From assembly GCA_010093705.1 (NCBI GenBank), contig MU006101.1, positions 543,673 to 607,672 on the forward strand: a DNA stretch of 64,000 nt, read 5' to 3'. The position numbers and the translations under genes were made by a program. The notes beneath the pieces are model-generated. The model was given only the letters and a program-made list of their open reading frames with translations, did not search any database and was not told where the DNA came from. Of this stretch, positions 38,801-49,778 are shown piece after piece. This DNA is from Patellaria atrata CBS 101060. Taxonomy: Eukaryota; Ascomycota; Dothideomycetes; Patellariales; Patellariaceae. Position 1 is the stretch's first letter, and the number at the start of each line of letters is the position of its first letter.

Positions 38801-39462
38801 TCCTCTTGAAAAAGACCGTAATAGACGTTAAACTAGAATTAAGAATATATCTTTCGCCTCAAGGATCATATATATCCCAGTAAATGGGAGGTAAAAGGAT
38901 CAGGTTCGTCGTCCACATCAATACGGATTGGGTAATCCAACACCAGTGACGAATAAGTTCTGAAAGGAATTCCTGTCAATGTTGTAGCTGTAATCGTAAT
39001 TGGTTTTAGGTTGTAATGTTCAAGCTAAATTCTTTGGTGGATACAGTCCCGATAATCCGCGAACTGGTCCTAAAGGCATGGATCTACCCTTTTAGTCACC
39101 ATAGTAGCGGGCGAATACCCACACATCTACTCGCCTTACCATTTCCATTAGGAGGGACTAATAGCCTGCTATTTCTGGAGATTTCCTCACGTCTAGTCTG
39201 CTGACTTCTCTATGGGAATAAAGGAAAAGCGGCACTGGTGAGTTTGATAACACACCCTCATCCAGATTATATTCGGCCGTGCACAACGTTTTTTCAAATA
39301 TTTTCTCACAGCCTTCTTAATTCGATACAACACTTTTGATCATTGCTATTGATAAGCTATCTACACCTTTAAAACTAACTTCCAGACATCGACACTGTGT
39401 TTTACGAACCACAAGAGTGTAATATACATTAACCTACAGCTTATCTGATTTTCTCAATTAGT
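35860..39462. other. Gene-poor spacer of 3.6 kb
   Basis: Only short frames. A minus-strand frame at 37694-37891 contains a protein-like run (GYDIALIDLLSKPVGVLLNF), and a plus-strand frame at 38234-38422 reads LKLGIKSIHAMVGDISVYL. Neither extends into a model. No repeats of note were seen. Confidence 0.4.
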
Positions 39463-40266
39463 TTAGCAACGTCCGGTATCGCTAGTACGGTTATAGAAGA
39501 TCTCAAGTTTCTGCACTTTAAAAATACTATCCGACGCCGGCGGGCCTAAAGTCCACCCAGGATCACCGTTCGCCCAGTTGTTCAGCAAGAAAGTTCCTCC
39601 AACACTCGGGACATCCGAAGTGAAAGTGGTCTGTACAGCCCCATCTGTTCGGAACACTACTTTTCCTTTCGTCCAGTCGATACGGTACTCATGCAATGCG
39701 GTCGTTGCGTCTGCTGGTCTCGGCCTGGTTGTGTGCGTGTTTTGGTCGCGATTGCATTGGAGGTCTTGATTGGTGTATTGCAGTGGTGTACTATGGTCTG
39801 GTGGATTCGATAACGATCTTCCGTCAGAGAGGTACTCGATATCGATTTCATTGCAGTCGTCTTTGTAAAAGAATATCCCATGACAGGTTCCGGGAACGGA
39901 GCTGAAAGTGGCAGTCGTGCGTGCGCTGAGATACAGCATATCATCGGCCCACGTACCCACTTGACCGCTTTCCAAGGGCGAAGTGGTTTGGCGACCAGGG
40001 ACTACGAGTTCAAGGAACCCGTTTCGGACACGGACGTTTCGTGCGTTGAAGATATGGTCGAAGGTCGCGCCGGTGCCTGGTTGCTGGGTGTCTCTGACGA
40101 GTTCACCGTCAGACACGTAGATTCCATCAGGGACACTACTTCCAGTGAAGGTAAAGGTATCGTGGTGTTTAAAAAGTCCCACGTCAGGCACATTAAAACA
40201 CCCCTGGCCAGCAGCCAAACGTATAGCGAAAAGGGAGAGGGCAAGGACTGAGGTGGAGGAAGCCAT
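39463..40266 (-). CDS. Secreted glycoside hydrolase family 16 protein
   Basis: A single exon of 267 residues. A signal peptide (about residues 1-20, ending LAAGQG) leads into a GH16 beta-jelly-roll. The catalytic motif is E-I-D-I-E at residues 140-144 (DDCNEIDIEYLSD), with both acidic catalytic residues and the middle Asp present. LHEYRIDWTKGKVVFRTDG (about residues 188-206) and LNNWANGDPGW are typical downstream GH16 strands. GH16 enzymes cleave or transglycosylate beta-1,3/1,4-glucans and related wall polymers. There is no GPI signal or chitin-binding module, so it should be a soluble secreted enzyme rather than a wall-bound Crh protein. Substrate is unassigned. Confidence 0.9.
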   Translation of the reverse strand: MASSTSVLALSLFAIRLAAGQGCFNVPDVGLFKHHDTFTFTGSSVPDGIYVSDGELVRDTQQPGTGATFDHIFNARNVRVRNGFLELVVPGRQTTSPLESGQVGTWADDMLYLSARTTATFSSVPGTCHGIFFYKDDCNEIDIEYLSDGRSLSNPPDHSTPLQYTNQDLQCNRDQNTHTTRPRPADATTALHEYRIDWTKGKVVFRTDGAVQTTFTSDVPSVGGTFLLNNWANGDPGWTLGPPASDSIFKVQKLEIFYNRTSDTGRC

Positions 40267-43200
40267 TTTGAATCAGTATGTGATCCGCTGTATCTGAACA
40301 CTTTTGGATCACAGCGAGGAATACGCTTTTATACTTACATTCTTGTTGGAGCCTATAAGCAGAGTGGTAAAATTATTAATGCTACCACACCAGCTCTCTG
40401 CTTCATTAACGTAATAGACCGCTTTACTATATTATCTCAACAACATATCAGCCAATTTCTACAGAGTAAGCACATGAAGAATGTAACGTCTGCAAAGAGC
40501 TGACTCGAATTGGAAAGTTTCCTTGAACCGACAATACCGTCTCAACCTCTCTCGACCAGTTCCAACGAATAGTGGTTCACTACACAGTAGCATTGTAGGT
40601 GTGTGGTTCCTAATTTTCTATCTTTCTGGCAAGGATCCAAATCCTACGTCGTTTATAGGGTCCCTAGGCACTGCATAAGCACACAGTCACATCTTTCAGG
40701 GACACGCGATATTGTAATCAGGACACCCCGCTTTCGCTCAATAAGTTGAAGAGATGACTGAATAGGGTTTCGGCGAGGCGGGAAGATGAATTGAGTTCAT
40801 CTGACTGCCTACAACTAGAGAATTCTTGAGCAGAGCTGATGTTATCACTCACGGCATTTGCCACCAGTTTCACACGACTTCTCCCCAGGGACGAAGCAGG
40901 TCTGAAGCAGTTGTCAGATTCAACTGTGATGTGAAGCGATTATTACTATTTCCCCAACATTAGTAAGGATATGGCGATCAACGTTACTTCAGAGGTTGGC
41001 GAGCAGGCATTGGAATGTGTTCGGCAATTGGAGGAATAGGAGAGGAGAACAGCAACCGGGCGTTGACCTAAAACAGGCAGGTACAGAATTTCTAATCTAA
41101 ACAACACATCAAAAATGTTGAAGGTCTATTGTTGACCTAATCTTCTCCATAGTCTCTTACACACAGCGCTTAAGGCTATATTAAACCTCCCAAGACCTTC
41201 TGAATCTTCAACAATGATTCGCAATATGTAGCAGACTATTTACGAAAATAGTTCTAGATAGGATCCTAGTAGATATATCGCTTACAGGATCATATCAATT
41301 CCTTGACAATCCTTCCCCACCTTATAGGGCTGAGACATAAGCACACGCCGACTACAGTCAATAGAACTACTACAGTCATCTGCAAATGCAACTAGAATAA
41401 TCGGTCGAATCATTATCTACCTATAGAATCTGCGCATCATATTTGTCAGAACGACCTTCGTCTTTAACCTGTCATTAATTGAACATCACGTCCCGAATAG
41501 GGTCAACCGGATCTTCTGGGTAAGGTCTACCAGTCTCCTGACGGAAAATATATGGAATAGCTGTGTGGAGGAAGAAAACTGACGCATTGTCTGTATGATT
41601 CAGTTCACCGAGCATAGCCCACTATCCTTCATTATTTTGTAACATTTGACCAATTTTATCTAGTGTGATAGATAGATCAGAAGACTATTTGTGATGGATG
41701 AAAAGTTTTTCAACTCTATGGTGGAAGTTTTGCGAGAAACACATCCCATCCTTTCAAGAAAGCTCCTAAAAAGCGAAAGACGGGGAAACAAGACATACAT
41801 CAAATCTCTTTACTTACTCTATTAGGGTATCCATACGATCGTGAGTCTCATCTGCTCTCCTCTACGGAGCCCAAGACAGATATTAAGCTCCAACCGTCTC
41901 GAAGGACGTCCTCTTCGCGACAGATACGCACTTGAGTAAACCGAAACGGAAAGACTAAATGTCGTTGACTCTGAATGAGCTTACATTTCATCGGATACCC
42001 GTCCATCTATCGATTGCTTGTCCACGTAATACCTCCCAGCCGTTGATCTTCCCTCATTGGACGGATACGCTCTGTAATTCTTTTCAATGTCTTTTCGAAA
42101 TTAAATTGAAGATTAGAAGTCTGAACATTGCAAAAGAAGATCTATAATGGCAATGCTGACCAGCACCTTCTTGGATACTATTTCACAAAATGGAGTGTGT
42201 GGGGAGGAGAAGACCACTGCGGATATCTTACCTGGCGTGATAGGACTCGGTGAGTATCATGACCCGGTTGACTGAGATATATCAACGTCGAAAGATGACT
42301 TCTGGAGCTCTAGACCAGTCGCTAATTGAGGCGTAATACTTATTCAAATAGCGTTCACGGAATTCCTCTTCTTGAAAAGGTCGACGTATTTATGAATTTA
42401 TGCAAACAACTTCGTACAATGTCGAAGCGATTCTGCAACGTATCGGAGTAGCCCTATCACTCGCTATGGTACAGTTAGTGATACAGAAGCGGGTGGATAC
42501 ATTTCCCCATGCTGTGTATTCCTCGCTTACAGTAAAGCTGGCCTAGAACTAGGAAATGATCTCTGCTTCTGCTGTACATGACTACTAAACCGTACTGTAC
42601 AATGGTCCCACAACTGTACTGTAAACAGTGCAATCATCCCAAACCGCATTAGAGTATGCATGATTACTGTATATTGAAGAGGAGTTCCTACTTAAGTGTA
42701 CAGACTCATAAAAAAGAAGCTGGAAAAGGGGTGAGATTCTACGTCTGGGCACCTTGCCCGGGAATGACCACCGCGGGAAAAGGGACGAGATATCTGCTGT
42801 ACGCTCACCGTCAAGCAGGTATTGGAGTCCAAAGTATCGATATTCTGGGAAATTATGTCCAGTGACAAAGAAGCTTTTACCTCAACGAAAGAGATGATAG
42901 TACTTGTACATTTGAGCAAGTGGACGGGAGGGGAATGGAGATAGGTACTCTGTAAGGTGAGTTGTTGATGCACACCATCTCGCATACCACCGAGAATGTG
43001 ATCAGATGCATCATGTACTGTACGTATGACATGCGCTCCGTTCATGATTCGATCGGATTGTCGTTCATGACTTAAGATGGGCCGTGTATCCAAGCGGAAT
43101 CTGATGTTGCGCAATGTGTTGAAGCGGAAGAGATGGAGGGGAATGAAGGTGGGGAGAAGAGGTGGAAAGTAACAAGGGGAAATTAGCGAAATGGCTTTCC

Positions 43201-43575
43201 TCGGCGCTTCTTGGAAATCTGCGGATCCGCCGAATATCTCCAGCCACGTGAAGCTTATCGATAAGATATAACTACCGACGCCAAAGACTCCGTACCTGTA
43301 AGCCATCGGGTTTATATAGGCCGCGTCTTCGAAAAGACACATTCACCTAACCGAAGTTAAGGGATAAAGATCAATCGTGAGTGCTGGATAGAACTAGAAC
43401 TAGAACCCACAACGTCGAAACACCGCTTTTTCGCAAGCCCCTCTCGAGGATAGAATTATCTTCCTATCATCCTGGAATCCATGAAGACCTAGCTGGATGA
43501 CGCGGATGAAAGCTCATCAACGCATTGCATATCACAGTAATTTCTTTTCTTTCATCTTTCAGCTCATAATCTATC
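40267..43575. other. Gene-poor spacer of 3.3 kb
   Basis: No complete gene. The frame at 42692-43342 (minus, 216 codons) lacks domains and is taken as chance. A coding-like fragment at 41475-41621 (minus) is listed separately. GTACTGTAC lies at 42592 and 43015. Confidence 0.4.
41475..41621 (-). other. Coding-like fragment, possible terminal exon of a lost or unrecognised gene
   Basis: After a possible acceptor (GGATAG, ending 41622) the frame reads WAMLGELNHTDNASVFFLHT and then IPYIFRQETGRPYPEDP to a TAA at 41475, 48 residues in all. It looks like the C-terminus of a real protein. I found no convincing upstream exon and do not know the family. Confidence 0.25.
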
Positions 43576-43960
43576 ATGAGGCGTAACCTTCCACTTGTAT
43601 CTTGGATACTCATTCATGATGTTGCCAGATCGAGACAACGGATTAGCAAAGCTAAGTTTGACCGGAAAGCCATCATGACCAGAATAGGACAAGCCCCTCA
43701 GCCTCATGTGCCCAACAGCAACAGATTATTCCAGGTAGATGCGGTGGGAGACCCAATCATACAATATGTGACTCCGTTGGATCCCCATAAATTTGAGTAG
43801 GTCTGAGGAAGTACCTAATAATCTGCTCACCGGTCCTCTCCCAGGAATCCCCAAATCGCTGCTTGACTGGAATTCCAAGAATGCGTTTATGGAATCAATA
43901 CTGCGGAATATGGCAACAGATATGTCGATCGGAATACCATCTAGACCTGGACCCAAGTGA
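43576..43960 (+). other. Two adjacent coding-like frames, possible unrecognised small gene
   Basis: A frame from ATG 43576 stays open to a TAG at 43798-43800. The next frame, open across that point, reads SEEVPNNLLTGPLPG and LDWNSKNAFMESILRNM and ends with TGA at 43958-43960. The two frames differ by one base. A weak donor within the first (GTTTGA near 43653) with the TAG at 43800 as acceptor would restore frame, but the donor is poor. The pair lies 137 bp upstream of the next gene on the same strand. Confidence 0.25.
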
Positions 43961-44097
43961 CCCAGCAGATCTCCATCACTGATTACCGGTGAAGGTATAA
44001 CAATTCCAGCACCTCCTCTCTCAAACAGTTAAACACTTCCTCTCGTGTCCCATTTTTTTTTTCATTCTCAAATCATATGTGAAACTCCAACCCTTTC

Positions 44098-44999
44098 ATG
44101 ACTCAACCGCAGCCAACTGCTTGGTATTGCTGTTGTAGGGGAAGCTCAACAGCAGGTGCTCTCCTTGCTATTACTCCACGTTGCTTTGATTGTAATCAAC
44201 CGCCTTGCTCTGATTGTGATATTGTGGGGAGCGATGGACATCGAATAGACGATCCTTCGGGATCACCAAGTGAGCAATCTCGGCATCCGGGAATGATCTG
44301 CTCTAAAGAAGCTCCACAGAATCTTCCGAATCCTCTATACCCATTATGCACGAGACTCAGCAGGCATCTCAAAGATATGAAGAAAATGAGGAGCACGAAT
44401 CTCTCCGACCTGTCCACTTTCATTCGCTCCAGGACTTTGAACTCGAGATTGTTGAAGCATGTAGTCTTCCGCGTCCCTTGGAGATATCATCAGACGATAT
44501 TGCCCATGTCAATTGTGAATTCTCAGATCTGTCTTCCTGTTCCGCGGCAATGCGAGGGATCGTCCAAGCATTTACTCTCCTCCGCGATCATGGCCACTGC
44601 TCGGATCATTTCGTCATTTTAGTAGCAGATCCTCAACGTGCAAATGCATGCCAGACAGCTCTGATAAGCGGCCGAGAGCTTGAAGAATTCTCCGTTCTGC
44701 TTGACAAGGCTGAATCATTGTACCCCTCAAGAGCAAATAGGTTCAGATTTCGTGCATGTTTAGATAATATTCTAGCAGATATGCAAAGGATTATTCGTTC
44801 ACTGCATTTAGCTTTGGACGTTGAAGGTACGGTATCTTATCCCAGCAAGATCTCTGAGAACCTATCTCAATCCATATCTCATGAACCCTACTTATTCCGA
44901 AACTTTTACTCGCAGTATCAAGAATCAAACGCTAACATAATTAAAAAGATCCACAAATTTCAACCCCGATATCACCGCAACAGAATGTTCAAAAAGTAG
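44098..44999 (+). CDS. Unknown protein with Cys-rich N-terminal motif
   Basis: Two exons (44098-44269, 44320-44999) with GTGAGC donor, CACAG acceptor and a 50-nt intron join in frame into 283 residues. The N-terminus has closely spaced Cys, YCCCRG then RCFDCNQPPCSDCD (about residues 12-40), which resemble a small zinc ribbon common in uncharacterised fungal proteins. After an acidic linker (EENEEHES) a mostly helical region follows, from about residue 90 to the end. It has no family I know; blocks include AMRGIVQAFTLLRDHGHCSD and LDNILADMQRIIRSLHLALD. No signal peptide or membrane segment. Both halves are open and coding-like; the joint is inferred from splice signals alone. Confidence 0.55.
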
Positions 45000-47702
45000 T
45001 TCGATTGTATAATGGACTTCACGCCATACTCTCATTCGGCCTCATTTCCTTCTCCGGCACGCACACCGCCAACTTCGACTGCACCGTCTTCCAACGCAAC
45101 GTTAACGCACTCATCCTGCACCAAACCGTCATCCTGTCGAAAAAGCGCATCCGGTCCCTCGATCACTGGACCGATAGGCCTGTGTGGATCTTCCAGCGCG
45201 CCGAGGACTAGAGAAGGAGACTGTTTGACCTCCATTATAGTTTCGGATCTTGCAACCCATCAGGCATGGCTCTCTAGGTTACGGAACAATCATTTCCCCT
45301 AAAGGATCATTATCGGACTCGCGGGTGGTGGATGGGAAGCTGGAAGTAATGCACCACATATGCAAAGGACTGAGTTGGGGAAGTTGCGTGTTGTTGGTGT
45401 GCTGCTGTAACCGGTAAATCATTCTCCATATTCCTCCTTCATCTTATCTACATCCGTCGCGGAATTTCTATTTCCCGCTCAAAATGGCACCCCACGATTC
45501 AAATCTCCATCAAACAAAAACAACAAAAGCACAGCTTTACACTAATCGCACTTAGTCACACACATATACCCCTCGAAAGGATTTCGAAAGGAGCAATACC
45601 GCTTCCTACATACCGGTCGAGAGACCACATATATGTAATATTCTGGTTGAGCGAGAGTCGAAATACACTGGCCGTCGTATCGGCGGCCGCGTAGTGGTCG
45701 CGATCGCCGTCAGTACGTACGCGATACGCGGAATCTGGGCCACGCCGTTATTCTTGACACGCGAGAGATTTATCCAGTCACTTGATCTGCGATTCCTCTG
45801 GCGCCAGATCGTAAAGTGTTAGGAATAAGGTAGCCCCCAGATTTCCAGCGGCTCGGTCCGCATGACACCCGATGTAAGAAGTACGAAAGAGGGTTACTTA
45901 TGTTCTGCTAAAGAGAAAGGCGCACAGGAATGTGGTTGAGACGGTACAGCGCGTAGCTGATACTGTGCTGTACGATGAAGAGGATGGCGCTTGACGGTTC
46001 TGTATGACATTGGCACAGCTACAGGTTCAACAAGCTGTACTGCACGATACTGCTGGATGGATGGTCTGACTGAATTGCATTTTATCGCCCTGGATGGTAC
46101 TGTAATGTTCGATGAAAGGGTATGTCGCGCGAGTGAACGGTACTGTACCGTACAAGATGTCAATCTAAGACTCGTACCGAGAAGAAGAAGAAAAGGACAT
46201 TCAATCCCACCAGACGGTCCGTAGAATCATCACTGTAGCAGAAAGATAACATGTCTTACCACAGTGATCTGAGTTTTGCTGTTGATACTTGCTGCTCCGT
46301 ACCTACTACCTCATACCTACCCGTCTCATACCCTATCTTACCTTACCTTACCCATTAGACATGGAAATATCGGATCCTCAACCCGTAAACCGGAAGTACC
46401 TTACCCTATGGCCGGAGCCCTGGACCTTCCGTTGCCCGAACGGTGGACCGAACTCGATTAGCGAATTCCCGGGGCCTGATCCGGCGCCGCGAAGTTACGT
46501 CGTGTTCGGTGTTGGTTTAGCCTGGGACTAAGCAACTACAGTACCTTATTAGAGGTACATTTGGCGATACTCGAGATTGCTTGCGTGGCAATTGGGCGAT
46601 TGAAGCGATTGGGATGATGACCATTGAGATTATTACCTTACCTTGGCACGTGAGAAATATATTTCATCGATATATACTGATATGTGAACGGTGAGATAGG
46701 ATGTAGGAATGCATCTCTCTATAGTGACGAAGGCTAGGTAGGTTGTTCCTTAAATAAGTAGAAGAAGTTCAAGAGGTTAAGGCCTCCCGTAAGCCCGTTG
46801 CCCCGGCAATGTAAGATGTGAGACTAAACCGATTATCATTTAGAACCCGTACACTTCTAAGCTACGTGCAATACTCAATTGCTAGTGTAGTTCATACTCT
46901 CGGTTCGACAGCTTCATGCCTCGAGATACTCCTAAGGTAGGATGCAGGCGTTCGCGGGGTTCGGTGTCGGGTGCTGCGACAAGCTAACCGTTTTGACCCA
47001 GTCATGACCGCGTTACTACCTTATTCGAGATTCCATAATTGGACTGGAAAAAAAAAAAAAAAAAGGAAAGCCAAATAGATAGTAAAAACGTGTTAGAAGG
47101 GGGATGGAGAAGTGAAAGACGCAAAAACCGGGCGGAGATTGCCACGCTATCTCCGTTGCGCTTTTCTCTAATCAAAATTTGGCTTTAGCAGCCTATAGTG
47201 ATATTGTTCGGCTTGCAGGATACGGATATTCGATCGTTCCGAGTTTAGTTGCATTAAAGTGCAGGACGGAAATCAAGTTCGAAAGTATTGCGCTTGGTGG
47301 GTACAGATATATAAAATGGTAGAGGACCTGGGTAGTCGGTGCCTGCTTTGTATCAAGGGCTGCAGGAATGATTTTCGTCTGAAATTCAACCTTCTGCTTC
47401 CATATCACGACATCGAACCGAGTCTCGGTTCCCAATTGAAAACAAAGGACCTGTCGATTAGCGAGGAAAATCTGCAGGATCATACCATCTCAACGTCACT
47501 CTAACATCATCACTGAGTTCTTTACGCAATACGGAAAACATCCAGCAAGCGCTGTTCCTATCCCATCGCGGTTCAGGGTTCCCTGAAATAGTTATCGGAT
47601 ATCTCAACCTTGAACCGGTCGTCCTAAACAATAGTAGGAAAAACGAAAGAAACTGGAAAACGATTCAAATATCGGAAGATCATCTAGATATATCTCGACA
47701 TC
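45000..47702. other. Gene-poor spacer of 2.7 kb
   Basis: A stretch at about 45040-45211 has strong third-position C in the plus-strand frame ending TAG 45211 (TANFDCTVFQRNVNALILHQ). It has no ATG in frame and no recognisable family. GTACTGTAC lies at 46140. Simple CCTTACC-type text lies at 46305-46350 and a run of A at 47048-47064. The rest shows nothing. Confidence 0.4.
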
Positions 47703-48686
47703 ATGGCTCCTGGCGCCAGTGACTATCTATATTTTTTATGGACCCAATGGTTCGTTAGACCAGCGTATCCTAGTACCTCGTGGGAAGGTAAGACGGTCGT
47801 GGTTACCGGTGCTAATGTTGGTCTCGGTCGCGAAGCTGTACGACACTTTGTTCGTCTTGGTGTTGAGAAGGTCATTATGGGCGTTCGCAGTATGGAAAAA
47901 GGAGAAGAGGCAAGAAAGGACATAGAAAGAACTGAAAAGCGAAAGGGCGTCATGGAAGTCTGGCAAGTGGATCTAGAGAGCTATGAAAGCGTCAGACAAT
48001 TTGTGAAAAGAGTCGAAGGACTTGATAGGATCGACGCCGTCGTCGAAAACGCTGGCAAGGCCACTCAGAAGTTTCATCTTGCCGAGGACCAGGAGTCTAC
48101 CGTAACGGTCAACGTGATCTCAACCTTTTTGATGGCGTTGCTCCTCCTACCCAAGCTCAGGGCCGTCGGAAAAAAGTATAACATTCAACCGCGCCTCGCT
48201 ATCGTCAGTTCAGAGGTACACGCCTGGTCTGAATTCAAAGAAAGGGATGAACCAGGACAACTGTTTGAAGAGGTCCTAGCTGATCCCAAGAAGTCGAATA
48301 TGGATGATCGTTATCCGCTTTCCAAGCTCTTGGAGGTGCTTTTCATCCAAGAACTCGTTAAGCAACGCGCACCCAGCGGTTATCCAGTCATCATCAATTT
48401 CCTCAACCCAGGATTTTGCCATTCTGGTCTGGCACGAGATCTAGGACTTGGGATTGCAGTCCTCAAATTTTTTATGGCGAGACGGACGGATATCGGAGCG
48501 AGGACACTTGTACACGCTGCAAGCGCGGGACCAGAGAGTCATGGGAAGTACTTGAGCGATTGCACAGTATCGACGCCGGGAGGCCTAGCGGCATCGAAGA
48601 GGAGTGAAGAGTTGAGGGTGAGGGTCTGGAAAGACTTGAGCGGTGTTCTGGAGAAGATTGAACCAGGCGTATTGGAAAAGATCTGA
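47703..48686 (+). CDS. Short-chain dehydrogenase/reductase (SDR, retinol-dehydrogenase-like)
   Basis: A single exon of 327 residues. The Rossmann core is complete: cofactor motif TGANVGLG at 35-42, NAG at 116-118, catalytic Ser near 169-170 and the YPLSK tetrad (Tyr 204, Lys 208). An Arg and other basic residues after the glycine motif suggest NADP(H), which is inference. The N-terminal segment (DYLYFLWTQWFV) is aromatic and could anchor or dock to a membrane. LNPGFCHSGLARDL matches the region after the active site in fungal WW-domain oxidoreductase/retinol-dehydrogenase-like SDRs. The C-terminus ends in a short near-repeat (VLEKIEPGVLEKI). Substrate is unknown. Confidence 0.9.
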   Translation: MAPGASDYLYFLWTQWFVRPAYPSTSWEGKTVVVTGANVGLGREAVRHFVRLGVEKVIMGVRSMEKGEEARKDIERTEKRKGVMEVWQVDLESYESVRQFVKRVEGLDRIDAVVENAGKATQKFHLAEDQESTVTVNVISTFLMALLLLPKLRAVGKKYNIQPRLAIVSSEVHAWSEFKERDEPGQLFEEVLADPKKSNMDDRYPLSKLLEVLFIQELVKQRAPSGYPVIINFLNPGFCHSGLARDLGLGIAVLKFFMARRTDIGARTLVHAASAGPESHGKYLSDCTVSTPGGLAASKRSEELRVRVWKDLSGVLEKIEPGVLEKI

Positions 48687-49778
48687 AGAGGCCAGATCAG
48701 GAAACTGAAGGATACTCCGCAGAATACCTTTCGACTTTTCGATTGGCGGATATGTTAAGTTGGTTGAGCGTAGTACTTACGCCCCTCTGGGTGTTGCCTG
48801 ATATGTTCATTACCATGTCCACCTTGGACTGTCCATGGAGGCCATCTAACGGCTTCCATTTATGATTGCTGAATTAGGAATGTGTTACTATGGACAGTAT
48901 ACCTGCTTCCTTATCTCTGTCTCTGGCACTCTGGCATGGCGATTTGAAAGAAGAACATGGCCGGTATTCAGGTTTCAGATTGAATGAATATATCTTGGCT
49001 GTTATGTGTCTTTTCCTGGATGATCACCGCGATGGTCGTAACGGTTTTCTCGCAGTGGAGGGAAAGTGCTTCGCCTGGTCTCCAGAGCGCCAGGACTGCA
49101 GATGAAGCATCGCTCAGCTCCTGCTCACTGCGCTTCGAATGCCGTGACGCTTGCAAGGCTTGATAACCGTGCCGATATCGCCACTCGGGCTCTGGTTCTT
49201 TTCTTTGATATGAAACTTTTCTATGTCCTACATTATTGGACATCTGTCTTCAATCCTCGTACATCTTTTCGGCAATGATACCACCTTCCCTCGGGAACTG
49301 GTCAGCTAAACGCGTTTAAGCAGGTGGGAAAGCCAGGAGAGACACGGGGGTTGGTGAGTATTGTCCACGGGGCGTGACTTGAACTCCTCCGATTCGCGCG
49401 TACGAAACAGGCCTTGGTCGTTTAAATATCCAGCTCCACGGCTTTGGCCCTCGATTTGATCAACTTTGATGCAAGATAGAGTTTAATTCTTGAGACTTAG
49501 CGATAACGACTTTAAAGACATTACGCGACTGATCCGTCGGGTAGTGGCAGCGGTACTGTACTCTACATACAGTACAGTACAGATGTAGTAGATGTACCTT
49601 AGCTCTGGACGTACCTTGCTCGCCATAAGTCATACGACATCCCTCGGACGAGAATTTATATCAGAAAGACGTCTTCTTCTTTGCGGACCACCACATCTCC
49701 ACTCAACCTCATCTCTCCCAGCACCTATCTTGAACTTCACCATCTCTGATACCAGTTGTCTCATACTCTCATCTCACC
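48687..49778. other. Spacer with F-box gene promoter
   Basis: No gene is supported. GTACTGTAC at 49553-49561 and GTACAGTAC at 49572-49580 lie about 200 bp upstream of the F-box start codon. A pyrimidine/adenine-rich leader follows. Confidence 0.45.

Noticed and set aside
42692-43342. A 216-codon minus-strand frame
   Set aside because: No recognisable domain, atypical composition and no signal peptide; treated as chance.
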